Shown: positions 51,738 through 60,366 of the stretch, piece after piece
How the letters are laid out: every line of letters begins with the position of its first letter
Numbering within the stretch: position 1 is the stretch's first letter
Assembly (NCBI RefSeq): GCF_001038505.1
Contig: NZ_LDPY01000002.1
Coordinates: 1-64,000 of the forward strand
Direction of reading: 5' to 3'
Length of the DNA stretch: 64,000 nt
DNA from: Puniceibacterium sp. IMCC21224
Lineage (GTDB): Bacteria > Pseudomonadota > Alphaproteobacteria > Rhodobacterales > Rhodobacteraceae
Notes under the pieces: generated by a model
Database searches by the model: none
What the model saw: the letters and a program-made list of their open reading frames with translations, nothing else
What the model was told of the DNA's origin: nothing
Position numbers and translations under genes: made by a program

Positions 51738-52591
51738 GGTTTGCCTTTATCGACACCTGGAAGAAGATCTGGCCCATTGAGTTTCTATGCCGCGTTTTGC
51801 GGGTAACTTCCCGTGGGTTTCGCGCCTGGAAGATCCGCCCTATCAGCCGAAGCCAGCGAGATGACATGGTGCTGTTGGCCCATATCAGAGAACAACACCG
51901 CCTTAGCCTGCAAAGCTACGGCCGACCTCGCATGACGGAGGAACTGCGCGATCTCGGTCTTGTTGTCGGGCACCGCCGGGTAGGCCGGTTGATGCGTGAG
52001 AACGCGATCAAGGTTATTCGAACCCGTAAACATAAAGTCACGACTAACAGCAATCACGCCTTCAATGTCGCCCCCAACTTTCTTGATCAGGACTTCTCTG
52101 CTGATGGCCCAAACCAAAAATGGGCAGGGGACATTTCCTACATCTGGACGAGCGAGGGATGGCTGTATTTGGCAGTGATCATCGATCTTTACTCCCGCCG
52201 GGTCATTGGCTGGGCGGTCAGTAACCGGATGAAGCGGGACCTGGCCATCAAGGCATTAGACATGGCAGTAGGGCTGCGAAAGCCACCCAAAGGCTGTATC
52301 CATCATACGGATCGTGGCTCTCAATACTGTTCAGGTGACTATCAGAAAAGTCTGAAGCAGCATGGATTTCTGGTCTCAATGAGCGGCAAGGGAAATTGTT
52401 ATGACAATTCCATGGTCGAGACCTTCTTCAAATCTCTGAAAGCCGAACTGATCTGGCGTCAGAAATGGGCGACCCGCAGACAAGCAGAAGGAGCAATATT
52501 CCAATACATCAATGGGTTCTACAACCCGCGAAGACGGCATTCATCCCTTGGCGGGAAAAGTCCCTTGGCTTTCGAGAGACGGGCTGCCTAA
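51734..52591 (+). CDS. IS3-family transposase OrfB, copy 2
   Basis: A 285-residue DDE transposase, identical to copy 1 through SPLAFERR and then ending AA-stop because of the one-base indel. The three catalytic acids (GDISYIWT, HTDRGSQY, VETFFKSL) are present, so loss of the last few residues may not affect function. Confidence 0.92.
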   Translation: MRFAFIDTWKKIWPIEFLCRVLRVTSRGFRAWKIRPISRSQRDDMVLLAHIREQHRLSLQSYGRPRMTEELRDLGLVVGHRRVGRLMRENAIKVIRTRKHKVTTNSNHAFNVAPNFLDQDFSADGPNQKWAGDISYIWTSEGWLYLAVIIDLYSRRVIGWAVSNRMKRDLAIKALDMAVGLRKPPKGCIHHTDRGSQYCSGDYQKSLKQHGFLVSMSGKGNCYDNSMVETFFKSLKAELIWRQKWATRRQAEGAIFQYINGFYNPRRRHSSLGGKSPLAFERRAA

Positions 52592-52630
52592 CATGAGCTG
52601 AGAGACCGGAACTTTTGCGTGGCAAGTCCA

Positions 52631-53100
52631 CCATCGACGGCGGCTTCGTCGTCGGCATGCGCGCCATGCCAGGTAACCCATACGACGGGCACACCCTGGC
52701 CGAGGCTCTTGAGCAGGTCGAGACGCTCACGGACCGCCGCCCGGACCTCGCCGTCGTGGACCGCGGCTACCGTGGACACGGTGTCGGAACAACCCATGTG
52801 TTGATCTCCGGAATGCGTCGCGGGCTGACGGATGGGCTGAAAGCGCAGCTCCGAAGGCGCAGTGCGATCGAGCCGGAGATCGGCCACATGAAGACCGATG
52901 GCCGCCTCGCGCGCTGCCCTCTCAAAGGGACCAAGGGCGATGCGCTCTTCGCTGTCCTGTGCGGCTGCGGGCACAACATCCGCAAGATCCTGGCCCGCCT
53001 GAGGGCCCGTTTGGTCCTGTTGTTCGAGGGCCTGTCACGGGCGCAGCGCGCGATCAACGCCTTCACCGTCCGATCAATAGCACTGCAAATCGCCGCGTAG
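52631..53100 (+). pseudogene. IS5-like transposase C-terminal fragment
   Basis: The frame reads IDGGFVVGMRAMPGNPYDGHTLAEALEQVETL, LAVVDRGYRGHGV (second catalytic Asp), RRRSAIEPEIGHMKTDGRLARCPLKGTKGDALFAVLCGCGHNIRKIL (catalytic Glu) and then the C-terminus to a stop at 53098-53100. The N-terminal half is lost at the junction with IS copy 2. This is an IS5/IS1182-type DDE transposase. Confidence 0.82.
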
Positions 53101-54339
53101 GTGTTGTTCAACGTCGACTAAATTAGCGGACACAATGGGGAGCAGGTAAGCACCTGTTGCCTCATCTGCTCCAACAGCGTCCGCGCGATCAGTAGATTGG
53201 TAGCGCCACGGTATAGGCGGAGCATACGGCACGCGCGAATGCCGCGATGTGATGGCGGAGCGTCTACAGTCATCCCTCCGCGCAAGAATGCCTGACCTTA
53301 GAAGGCGACATGCTGTTGCCGTCGCCGGGAACGACGCGCTCCGCGCATCGTAATGCTGAGCCGATCAAGCGAAGGGCACACGCCTAAAATGTCCGTTGGC
53401 TGCAATCCATACGATAATCGACGCCGTTGATTTTTCAACGGCGTCGATTGGGTTTTATAAATTTGGAGCGCATCAAGTTTTATTGGGGTGCAAGAAACTT
53501 CAGGTCGCGCCAATTCACTCACTACTTCACGAAAACACGGTTCACTCTTTACGTACACGCGACTTGTTTGCGTCTACATAGATACATTAGCATACCTAAT
53601 TCAGCATTAGCAAGACAATTATTGCACGCTAAGCAAGAAATCTTGAAGCAGAAAATTTCCTATTTTTCTACGCAATTTCAATATTATACAAGATAATCCC
53701 TGCGATGGAGAGCCGACTGACAGGTCGCGTCAGGCGTGTAAATTGTGAATCAGTGGCTCCAGATGCCGCCGCCGGGCGAAGATGCGGCATTCCCACAAAA
53801 CCCGTCTCTTGAGCCACTTTCAGATGACGTATCTGCCAATATTCGTTGCGCGATGCGCCCGCTGTTGCCATTGGCGCTGTAAACCCTTCAGCACTTGGGG
53901 ACGGCATCACGGGTTGGCGCCCGTCATGATATTTTCCATGACGGGCGGTGCTGCAGAAGTCTGTTTGAATTCGCGAAAGCCCCTTGCCCGGATTCTTCAT
54001 GCCGCGCGGACGACCTCAGCGGTGCCGATTGCATTGAAGCCGACCATGCGTGCGGCATGGGTTCTTGCGGTTTGGCGGTCGGAGTCTCGTGGCGCGATCC
54101 GTTCTCAGAACGCATTGAGACATCGCATCCTGACCTCTATCGGCCGTTTGACCTCAGAGGCCGACCAGTTGCAACCCAACCGTTGTGTCGCCCTGAGGAT
54201 GTTGTTGCCGACTTAGGGGGTTAGGCCTGCTCATGCGGCAGGTCTAACGCCATGGTTTCGCGATCTGAGTCGTCGCGGGCAGAGTTCAGCAACCCTGCCC
54301 CATGACGGCCAGGCGGAGCCTATCCCACAATCCGACCAA
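53101..54339. other. Gene-poor region, possible degraded DNA
   Basis: I find no convincing gene in these 1.24 kb. Several 60-145-codon frames exist, but they overlap each other on both strands and lack family resemblance. Bases 53580-53700 are markedly AT-rich relative to the rest. A GACGCCGTTGATTTTTCAACGGCGTC hairpin near 53420-53446 has a long stem with only TTTTT-like loop bases and could be a terminator or an IS end. The region is likely a remnant of decayed insertions. Confidence 0.5.
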
Positions 54340-55266
54340 TCACTCGGCGGGGATCAGGGTGTCCGCTGGTAAACGTTCCGCCAGAGTCTTTCGCGGAACC
54401 GCATTCGGGCGCGAATTGTAAACATCATCCAGTTCCAGCAACTTGTGCGACGCTTCGAGAAGACGGGCAGGAACATGTGGAAAAAGATGATGCACCAGAT
54501 GGAAGCAGTCGTTGCGCGGAAAGAACAGGTACCGGATCAGATGCGGTGCCAGAATGTTGCGTGATGCGTCAAGATCGTCGCCCGACGCAACAATTCCACC
54601 GTGGTCCAAGCAATCTGTCCAATAATTCAAGGCCGAGTACAGCAACGTAAAGGGCAGGACGAGGAACAGGATGGTCGTTACGGGAAAAAGGACGAGGCAA
54701 AATGCCACGCTGGTCAGGACAAGCAGCTTAAGAAGCAGCGATACTTTGCCGTCACGTGCCGTCAGATCGAGGTGCAGATAGTAGGGAAGGTGGCGACCCA
54801 GGAACGGCGTCACCAGGTGGCGCAGAATCACCCGCGCGGACAGCGGTTCATGCAATTTGAGGTCCTTGATGCCCTGCAGATCATGATCATGATCATAGTC
54901 GCCAAGGTGGGCATGGTGCGTCAGATGCTCGTCCCTATAGTCCATGAACGAGCTAAACAGCAAGACTGCGCAGAACTTGCCGATCAGCGTGTTGTGCGAC
55001 CGGACGCGAGTGAAAGTTGCGTGCGAACATTCGTGAATGATATTGTTGAGCCCGCGAAAGCGCGTTGCGACAAATATCATGAGTGCAAGAGCGGCGACCG
55101 GTGTCGCCCAGCCGAAAGTCAGAGAGAGCAGATACGCTCCGGCAGCGACCGCACCTAAGATCTGTGCGACATATCCGAACGTGATCAGGCCGGCGATACG
55201 CATGGGGTACTTGTCCATTCCAGCGAACCTACGCGTGTATTTTTGACGGAGCCATTTTGCAGACAT
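54340..55266 (-). CDS. Membrane fatty acid desaturase
   Basis: A 308-residue di-iron membrane desaturase. It has the three histidine boxes HECSH (near residue 78), HLTHHAH (near 114) and HLVHH (near 255) and four or more hydrophobic helices (residues about 24-45, 50-70, 175-215). It should introduce a double bond in a lipid acyl chain at the inner membrane, or hydroxylate a lipid. The gene is divergent from an ArgP-like regulator, with two inverted repeats between them. It has no metabolic neighbours, and the substrate is unknown. Confidence 0.88.
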   Translation of the reverse strand: MSAKWLRQKYTRRFAGMDKYPMRIAGLITFGYVAQILGAVAAGAYLLSLTFGWATPVAALALMIFVATRFRGLNNIIHECSHATFTRVRSHNTLIGKFCAVLLFSSFMDYRDEHLTHHAHLGDYDHDHDLQGIKDLKLHEPLSARVILRHLVTPFLGRHLPYYLHLDLTARDGKVSLLLKLLVLTSVAFCLVLFPVTTILFLVLPFTLLYSALNYWTDCLDHGGIVASGDDLDASRNILAPHLIRYLFFPRNDCFHLVHHLFPHVPARLLEASHKLLELDDVYNSRPNAVPRKTLAERLPADTLIPAE

Positions 55267-55352
55267 CTTTCCACCTCATTTGAGTAAGTTTCATGCTATG
55301 ATACTCAATTTATTGGAGTTTTTGCAACCAGCTCAGCCGGAACCCGCCTCAT

Positions 55353-55367
55353 ATTAGCCTTGCTAAT
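55353..55367. promoter_or_regulatory. Candidate regulator site 1 (ATTAG-N5-CTAAT)
   Basis: ATTAGCCTTGCTAAT is a perfect inverted repeat in the desaturase-ArgP divergent region. It fits the T-N11-A form expected for LysR proteins. A related site follows 60 bases later. Confidence 0.5.
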
Positions 55368-55427
55368 GCCACAGAATAATATTCTTTATTAGTTCAGCCA
55401 CGTGACACCACAGGAATTCTGATCTAA

Positions 55428-55445
55428 CATTAGACGTGACTAATG
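55428..55445. promoter_or_regulatory. Candidate regulator site 2 (CATTAG-N6-CTAATG)
   Basis: CATTAGACGTGACTAATG is a perfect six-base inverted repeat with a six-base spacer, 16 bases before the ArgP-like start. It shares ATTAG/CTAAT arms with site 1, suggesting one protein recognises both. Confidence 0.55.
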
Positions 55446-55461
55446 CTCTAGGTGTGTGGCC

Positions 55462-56361
55462 ATGGATTTCGACTATGATTCCCTTGCGGTTCTTTCTGCT
55501 GTTATCCGCACAGGAAGCTTTGAGACGGCGGCAAAATCGCTCAATGTCACCCAATCGGCCGTCAGTCAGCGGATCAAGCAGCTTGAGGAAAAGGTCGGTT
55601 CTATTCTGATCGTCCGCGGCAGACCATGCGTGCCGACAGAAGATGGGCTTTTGCTGTGTCAACATGTCGAGCAGGTCACACTACTCAGACATGAAGTGAG
55701 CGAGCAACTGTCCGGCCCAGTTGGAGTGTCCAGGGCAAACGTCAGGATCGCGGTCAATAGCGACAGCCTTGCCACTTGGTTTCCAAAAGTGGTCAAGCAC
55801 GCCGCTGACGAGCTGAATCTGCGCCTGGACATTATCCCGGACGATCAGGAATTCACCGAGGATCGTCTCAGATCAGGGGATGCCACGGCGGTCATTACGT
55901 CATCCGTAACGCCCATCGCAGGATGCAAGAGCTATGCACTGGGGGAAATGGAATATTTGGCGGTCGCATCAAAGAGCTATGCAGAAAATCATCTCACTGC
56001 GGGCATCACACTTGCCAATGTTGCCTCTGGTCCGTCGATACGGTTCGATCGCAAAGACACACTTCCGCTTCAGTGGCTGCAGGTGGCCTTTGGCAATTCG
56101 GCCGTTCTGTCGTCGCATTACATTCCCTCATACGAGGGGCATATGCTTTGCTGTCGACTAGGGATCGGTTGGGCGATGATGCCGCATGTCGCCGTGGCAG
56201 CGCTCGTGGACAGCGGAGAACTGATAGATGTTGTTCCCGATGCCCGCGTCCGGGTTCCGCTGTTCTGGCACACCCGGTCACAGTCCAGCAGAATCATGCA
56301 GGGACTGTCCGAGATCGTCCTGCGGGTCGCAAAAACCGAGCTGGATGGAAACGGTCGCTGA
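55462..56361 (+). CDS. ArgP (IciA)-like LysR-family regulator
   Basis: About 299 residues. The N-terminus DYDSLAVLSAVIRTGSFETAAKSLNVTQSAVSQRIKQLEEKVGSILIVRGRPCVPTEDGLLLCQHVEQV is the ArgP-type HTH and linker, and the effector domain follows. ArgP usually senses lysine or arginine and controls a divergent LysE-type exporter; here the divergent partner is a desaturase instead. ATG 55462 is used; GTG 55456 is an alternative. Regulation of the desaturase by this protein is inferred from layout and the two inverted repeats. Confidence 0.85.
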   Translation: MDFDYDSLAVLSAVIRTGSFETAAKSLNVTQSAVSQRIKQLEEKVGSILIVRGRPCVPTEDGLLLCQHVEQVTLLRHEVSEQLSGPVGVSRANVRIAVNSDSLATWFPKVVKHAADELNLRLDIIPDDQEFTEDRLRSGDATAVITSSVTPIAGCKSYALGEMEYLAVASKSYAENHLTAGITLANVASGPSIRFDRKDTLPLQWLQVAFGNSAVLSSHYIPSYEGHMLCCRLGIGWAMMPHVAVAALVDSGELIDVVPDARVRVPLFWHTRSQSSRIMQGLSEIVLRVAKTELDGNGR

Positions 56362-56532
56362 ACTGCACTGTTGAGGCAGTGAGGACGTCTGATGTCAGTT
56401 TTGGGCGTCCATCCGTTGATCGCCGCGGTCATCGCGCCCCGTGAGCACCCACGCGAGCGGTTCCTAAAAGCCCAAGATTAGCCCCACAAAGTGGCAACAA
56501 CAGACGCAAGCCGTGAAGATAGCTTTTTAGAG

Positions 56533-57849
56533 CTATTTCATCAGTTCGGGCAGAAACAACGACAGCCCCGGCAATGCAGCAACGATCGCGAGACCAATCA
56601 GACTGACGACCAGAAACGGCAGGGCCGCCCGTGCAATCCGTTCTATTGGCAGGCGCGTGACGTTCGCCGCGACATAGAGGTTGATCCCGACCGGTGGCGT
56701 GATCAGCCCGATGGCAAGGTTAACCATCACCAGCACCCCGAACCAAACCGGATCCCAGCCCAGTTCGCGCACCACCGGCATAAAGATCGGCAGCGAGATG
56801 AACATGACCGTGACCGGGTCCATGAACATCCCGGCGATCAGAAGGATCACCATGATCACCAGCAGGATCACCGCGCCATTGTCGCTCAGGCCCAAAAGCT
56901 GCCCAGAGTATTGGCCGACCAGATCCTCGACCGTGACGACCCAGCCGAACAGGCTGGCATAGGCGACCACCAACATCACCACGGCCGAAGACGCCGCAGC
57001 ATCGGTCAGCGCGTCATACAGCACGCGCCATGTGAGGGTGCGATAGGCAAAGGCCCCGACGGCAAGCGCATAGACAGTGGCGACCAACGCAGCCTCGGTC
57101 GGGGTGAAAACGCCGGAATAGATGCCGCCCAAGATTACCACCGGCGTCATCAGCCCCCAAAACGACTCGCGGAAGGTGCGGCCAAGATCGCGCCAGTACC
57201 CGGCAGTAACCGGCGCAGGAGCGAGCCGGTCGAGCGCGTCCCGCCCCCGTGCCTTGATGAAGGGCAGAACCAGCAGCATCAGCAGACCCATGAACAGGCC
57301 CGGAATGATTGCAGCAATGAACAGCGCGGAAATCGAAGTTTCAGCAATCACGCCGTAAATCACCAGCCCGATTGAGGGCGGGATGACGATGGACAGCGCC
57401 GCACCCGTGCAGACGAGCGCAGCAGCGGCGGCGCGAGGATAGCCGTCTTCCTCCATCCCGCGGATGATCATTGGGCCGATGGCCGCAACCGACGCTGGAC
57501 CGGACCCGGACACCGCCCCCCAGAACAGACAAACCACGGTGCCGACCACACCCATACCTCCGGGCAGATCGCCGATCAGCACGCGAAAGAACCGGACCAT
57601 ACGTTCGGCAATGCCAAGCGATCCCATCAGCGTGCCGGCAAGGATAAAAAACGGGATCGCCAGCAGGGCGTATTTGCCAATGCCGGTGGCGATGAGATCT
57701 CCGGCAAGTTCAAAGCCAAAGCCGATTTTCCACATGGCGTACATCGCTGACAGCCCCAGCGCAAAAGCCACCGGAACCCGCAGGGCCATAAACACGAAAA
57801 ACGCGACAATCATCTGGGTCCCGGCACCCATGCCAAACAGATCAGACAC
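56533..57849 (-). CDS. TRAP transporter large permease (DctM), system 3
   Basis: A 438-residue multispanning protein with DctM motifs: YALLAIPFFILAGTLMGSLGIAERM, SGSGPASVAAIGPMIIRGMEEDGYPR, IVIPPSIGLVIYGVIAETS, and LITPPVGINLYVAANVTRLP. It starts at GTG 57849, overlapping the dctQ stop by eight bases. It is clearly different from the DctM proteins of systems 1 and 2, so its substrate is probably different. Confidence 0.93.
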   Translation of the reverse strand: MSDLFGMGAGTQMIVAFFVFMALRVPVAFALGLSAMYAMWKIGFGFELAGDLIATGIGKYALLAIPFFILAGTLMGSLGIAERMVRFFRVLIGDLPGGMGVVGTVVCLFWGAVSGSGPASVAAIGPMIIRGMEEDGYPRAAAAALVCTGAALSIVIPPSIGLVIYGVIAETSISALFIAAIIPGLFMGLLMLLVLPFIKARGRDALDRLAPAPVTAGYWRDLGRTFRESFWGLMTPVVILGGIYSGVFTPTEAALVATVYALAVGAFAYRTLTWRVLYDALTDAAASSAVVMLVVAYASLFGWVVTVEDLVGQYSGQLLGLSDNGAVILLVIMVILLIAGMFMDPVTVMFISLPIFMPVVRELGWDPVWFGVLVMVNLAIGLITPPVGINLYVAANVTRLPIERIARAALPFLVVSLIGLAIVAALPGLSLFLPELMK

Positions 57850-58333
57850 TGGGGGTTGCCGGCACTTCGGCGCGAGGCGCGTGCCATGTTTCGGCGGCGT
57901 GCTGCAGGTAGCGTATCAGCACCAGCGCAAAACCAAACGGCAGCGCCGCCTGATACCACCATGCGGGCACACCAAGCGCATAACTGCGCATGCCATTGCT
58001 CATCATGTTCATCAGCGACGCCCAGGAAAACCACGCCGAGGCCGCCAGCAGCGCAATGCTGAGCAGGGCGGATAGTGCCAACACCGCCTGCGCCAGTCGT
58101 CGGGGCAGCGCGTCCTGCACCAGCGTCACCGCCAGATGTTCGCCACGCCGCGCCGCAATCGCTGCGCCAAAAACGGTAAGCAAAAGGAAACCGTTGGTCA
58201 GAATCTCTTCGGAGGCCGCAAAGGAATAGTGGGTTCCATAGCGTACAACAACATTGGTGAACCCAAGCAGCGTCATGCCGAGAAACAGCACCGCGCAGAC
58301 AATCTTTTCGAATTCCCGCAGAATGAACCGCAA
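57842..58333 (-). CDS. TRAP transporter small permease (DctQ), system 3
   Basis: About 163 residues with four hydrophobic helices; VVVRYGTHYSFAASEEILTNGFLLLTVFGAAIAARRGEHLAVTLV is the DctQ signature. No ATG lies at the expected place. A TTG at 58333, preceded by GGAGGA, starts directly before FILREFEKIVCAVLFLGM and is the most plausible start. Longer frames upstream would overlap dctP and lack family character. Confidence 0.82.
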   Translation of the reverse strand: MRFILREFEKIVCAVLFLGMTLLGFTNVVVRYGTHYSFAASEEILTNGFLLLTVFGAAIAARRGEHLAVTLVQDALPRRLAQAVLALSALLSIALLAASAWFSWASLMNMMSNGMRSYALGVPAWWYQAALPFGFALVLIRYLQHAAETWHAPRAEVPATPSV

Positions 58334-58388
58334 GGCGTCCTCCTCCCGAATGGGCGCGGCCCGGTGTCCGGTGCCGCGCCGATCTGGT

Positions 58389-59396
58389 TTAGCTGCCTTG
58401 ACCGGCCTCGTCGATGGCCTTGCGGAAGGCGCCGACGATTTCGTCGCCGACCTTGGCCGCCCACTCGTCAAACGCGGGTTGTGTCGCTTCGCGGAACGCG
58501 ACCAGTTCGTCCTCGGACGGCTCGTAAACCTCCATGCCTTTGTCACGCAGGAAGGCAACACCGTCAGCGGTGCCCTTGCGAGTGATCTCGCGCTGATAGG
58601 TCATCGCCTCTTCTGCGGCTTCGCTCATTTGGCCCTGAGTTTCGGCATCGAGGCCGTCCCAGACCTTCTTCGACACGCCAAGGAAGATCGGGTCGTAGGA
58701 GTAATGCCATGTGGTCAGGTATTTCTGCACCTCATAGACCTGCTGCGGAATGATCACCGCGCCAATCGGGTTTTCCTGACCGTCAACCACACCTTGTTGC
58801 AGCGCGGTCATCGTCTCACCCCACTGCATCTGCTGCGGGTTGGCGCCAAGCGCGTTCATCACGTCGATATACATCGGCCCCGCGACGCGCATGTTCAGGC
58901 CCTGCATATCTGCGGGCGATTTGACCGGGCGGACGTTGTTGGTGACTTCACGAAAGCCGTTTTCGCCCCAGGCCAGAACTTCGATCCCCTTGTCACGCAG
59001 GATATCTTCGAGCAACTCGGCCGGTGCGCCCTGAGTGGTCGCGTCAACCTGATCGTATCCGGCATAGAGATAGGGCAGCGAAAATACTGCCATCTCGGGC
59101 ACCAGCGGCGTCACGTTGATCGCCGAGGTCACAACCAGATCCAGCGCCCCACGGCCCACCATTTCGGCCTGACGCATCTGGTCGCCGCCCGATAGCTGCG
59201 CGTTCGGGAAGACACGCACATCCAGATCGCCGCCGGTTTTCTGCGCCAGAAGCTCGCCAAACCGCTCAGCGCCTTTTTGCCAGGTGGTGGTGTCACCAGT
59301 GTTATGCGACAGGCGCAGCGTTTCAGCCATTGCGGCACCGGACAGGATTGTCGACGCCAGCAGTGCGGCCAGCCCGGCCTTGAGTACGATATTCAT
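58389..59396 (-). CDS. TRAP substrate-binding protein (DctP), system 3
   Basis: A 335-residue periplasmic protein. It has a Sec signal peptide (MNIVLKAGLAALLASTILSG, cleavage near AMAE), then LRLSHNTGDTTTWQKGAERFGELLAQKTGG and DMQGLNMRVAGPMYIDVMNALGANPQQMQWGETMTALQQGVVDGQENP with the ligand-binding Arg. It is first in a dctP-dctQ-dctM operon and divergent from an IclR gene. Confidence 0.92.
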   Translation of the reverse strand: MNIVLKAGLAALLASTILSGAAMAETLRLSHNTGDTTTWQKGAERFGELLAQKTGGDLDVRVFPNAQLSGGDQMRQAEMVGRGALDLVVTSAINVTPLVPEMAVFSLPYLYAGYDQVDATTQGAPAELLEDILRDKGIEVLAWGENGFREVTNNVRPVKSPADMQGLNMRVAGPMYIDVMNALGANPQQMQWGETMTALQQGVVDGQENPIGAVIIPQQVYEVQKYLTTWHYSYDPIFLGVSKKVWDGLDAETQGQMSEAAEEAMTYQREITRKGTADGVAFLRDKGMEVYEPSEDELVAFREATQPAFDEWAAKVGDEIVGAFRKAIDEAGQGS

Positions 59397-59541
59397 AGAT
59401 TTCCCTCCCTAGGATTGCACAATGTGGATCAGAAATAGAAAAGGAGGACAAGATAATTCTTGCAATCCCACTATAACTCCTCACCCTCTGAAGGATGATA
59501 CCTCCCTTCGCCCTGAGAACTGGAACAGTGTGGTCCATATT

Positions 59542-60366
59542 ATGAATACATCCGGAGAGGCGCGTACAGCCAGCGGCACGCAGGCGGTCGACCGTGCCCT
59601 GGCCCTGTTGGCGCTGGTCGGCAAGGGCAGTGGCGGCGGGGTGCCGTTAACCGCGCTGGTTGCAGAATCCGGGTTGGGCAAGCCAACTGTGCGGCGATTG
59701 ATGCTGGCGCTGATCCGGGGTGGGCTGATCGAACAGGATACACAAAGCCGTCACTACCATCTGGGGGCGGAAAATTATGTACTAGGAACCCTGGCCACCC
59801 CGCGCCATGGGTTGCTGGAAATCGCGGCCGAATCCGTGGTCCGTCTGGCCCGCGACAGTGGCGACACCGCCTTTGTGACCATGCGGCGGGGTGCGACGGC
59901 GGTCTGCCTGCACCGTCAAGAGGGATCGTTTCCGATCCGCACCCACGCCCTGACCATGGGCGCGCAACATCCGCTGGGGATCGGTGCGGGGTCGCTGGCC
60001 ATGCTGGCGGCGCTGCCCGATGACGAGGTCGAGGCGGTTCTGCGCGACAATGCCACTCTGCTGGCGGCGGATTATCCTGACCTCGGCGCCGGGGCGCTGC
60101 GCCACGAGGTCGCCACGACGCGGACGCGCGGCTTTGCGCTAAATCCCGGACGGGTGGTGCCGGGCAGTTGGGGCGTAGGGGTGGCGCTGCGGCGCGCGGA
60201 TGGTTCGGTTGCGGGCGCGCTGTCGCTGGCCGCGATCGAAAGCCGGATGCAACCGCCCCGCGACAGCGAATTGGCGACTATGCTGCAGCGCGAAGCACTG
60301 GACATCGAAACACGACTGGCGCGGCGTCCGATCCGCGCCCATTCCGAAAAGGAGCAACAACTATGA
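59542..60366 (+). CDS. IclR-family transcriptional regulator
   Basis: About 274 residues. The N-terminal winged helix is AVDRALALLALVGKGSGGGVPLTALVAESGLGKPTVRRLMLALIRGGLIEQD, followed by the IclR effector domain (HYHLGAENYVLGTLA, VCLHRQEGSFPIRTHALTMGAQHPLGIGAGSLAMLAAL). The start is ATG 59542; the longer upstream frame lacks a ribosome site. Divergent from the TRAP system 3 operon and coupled (CTATGA) to the thiolase gene, it probably controls both. Confidence 0.9.
   Translation: MNTSGEARTASGTQAVDRALALLALVGKGSGGGVPLTALVAESGLGKPTVRRLMLALIRGGLIEQDTQSRHYHLGAENYVLGTLATPRHGLLEIAAESVVRLARDSGDTAFVTMRRGATAVCLHRQEGSFPIRTHALTMGAQHPLGIGAGSLAMLAALPDDEVEAVLRDNATLLAADYPDLGAGALRHEVATTRTRGFALNPGRVVPGSWGVGVALRRADGSVAGALSLAAIESRMQPPRDSELATMLQREALDIETRLARRPIRAHSEKEQQL

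Larger units (their letters stand above)
51399..52630 (+). mobile_element. IS3-family insertion sequence, copy 2
   Basis: A 1232-base element, near-identical to copy 1 and in the same orientation, with the same imperfect inverted ends. The differences I see are single-base changes (for example GCC/GCA in orfB) and a small indel near the 3' end. The left flank is an IS3 OrfB fragment and the right flank an IS5-like fragment, so no target duplication is visible. Confidence 0.9.

Noticed and set aside
53782..54224. Two overlapping plus-strand frames of 144 and 109 codons
   Set aside because: Different frames of the same DNA, both rich in Arg, Cys and Ser with no domain pattern, as expected for noncoding GC-rich DNA.
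56491..57375. 294-codon plus-strand frame opposite dctM of TRAP system 3
   Set aside because: Low-complexity Asp/Gln/His/Arg composition, the mirror image of hydrophobic codons in dctM.
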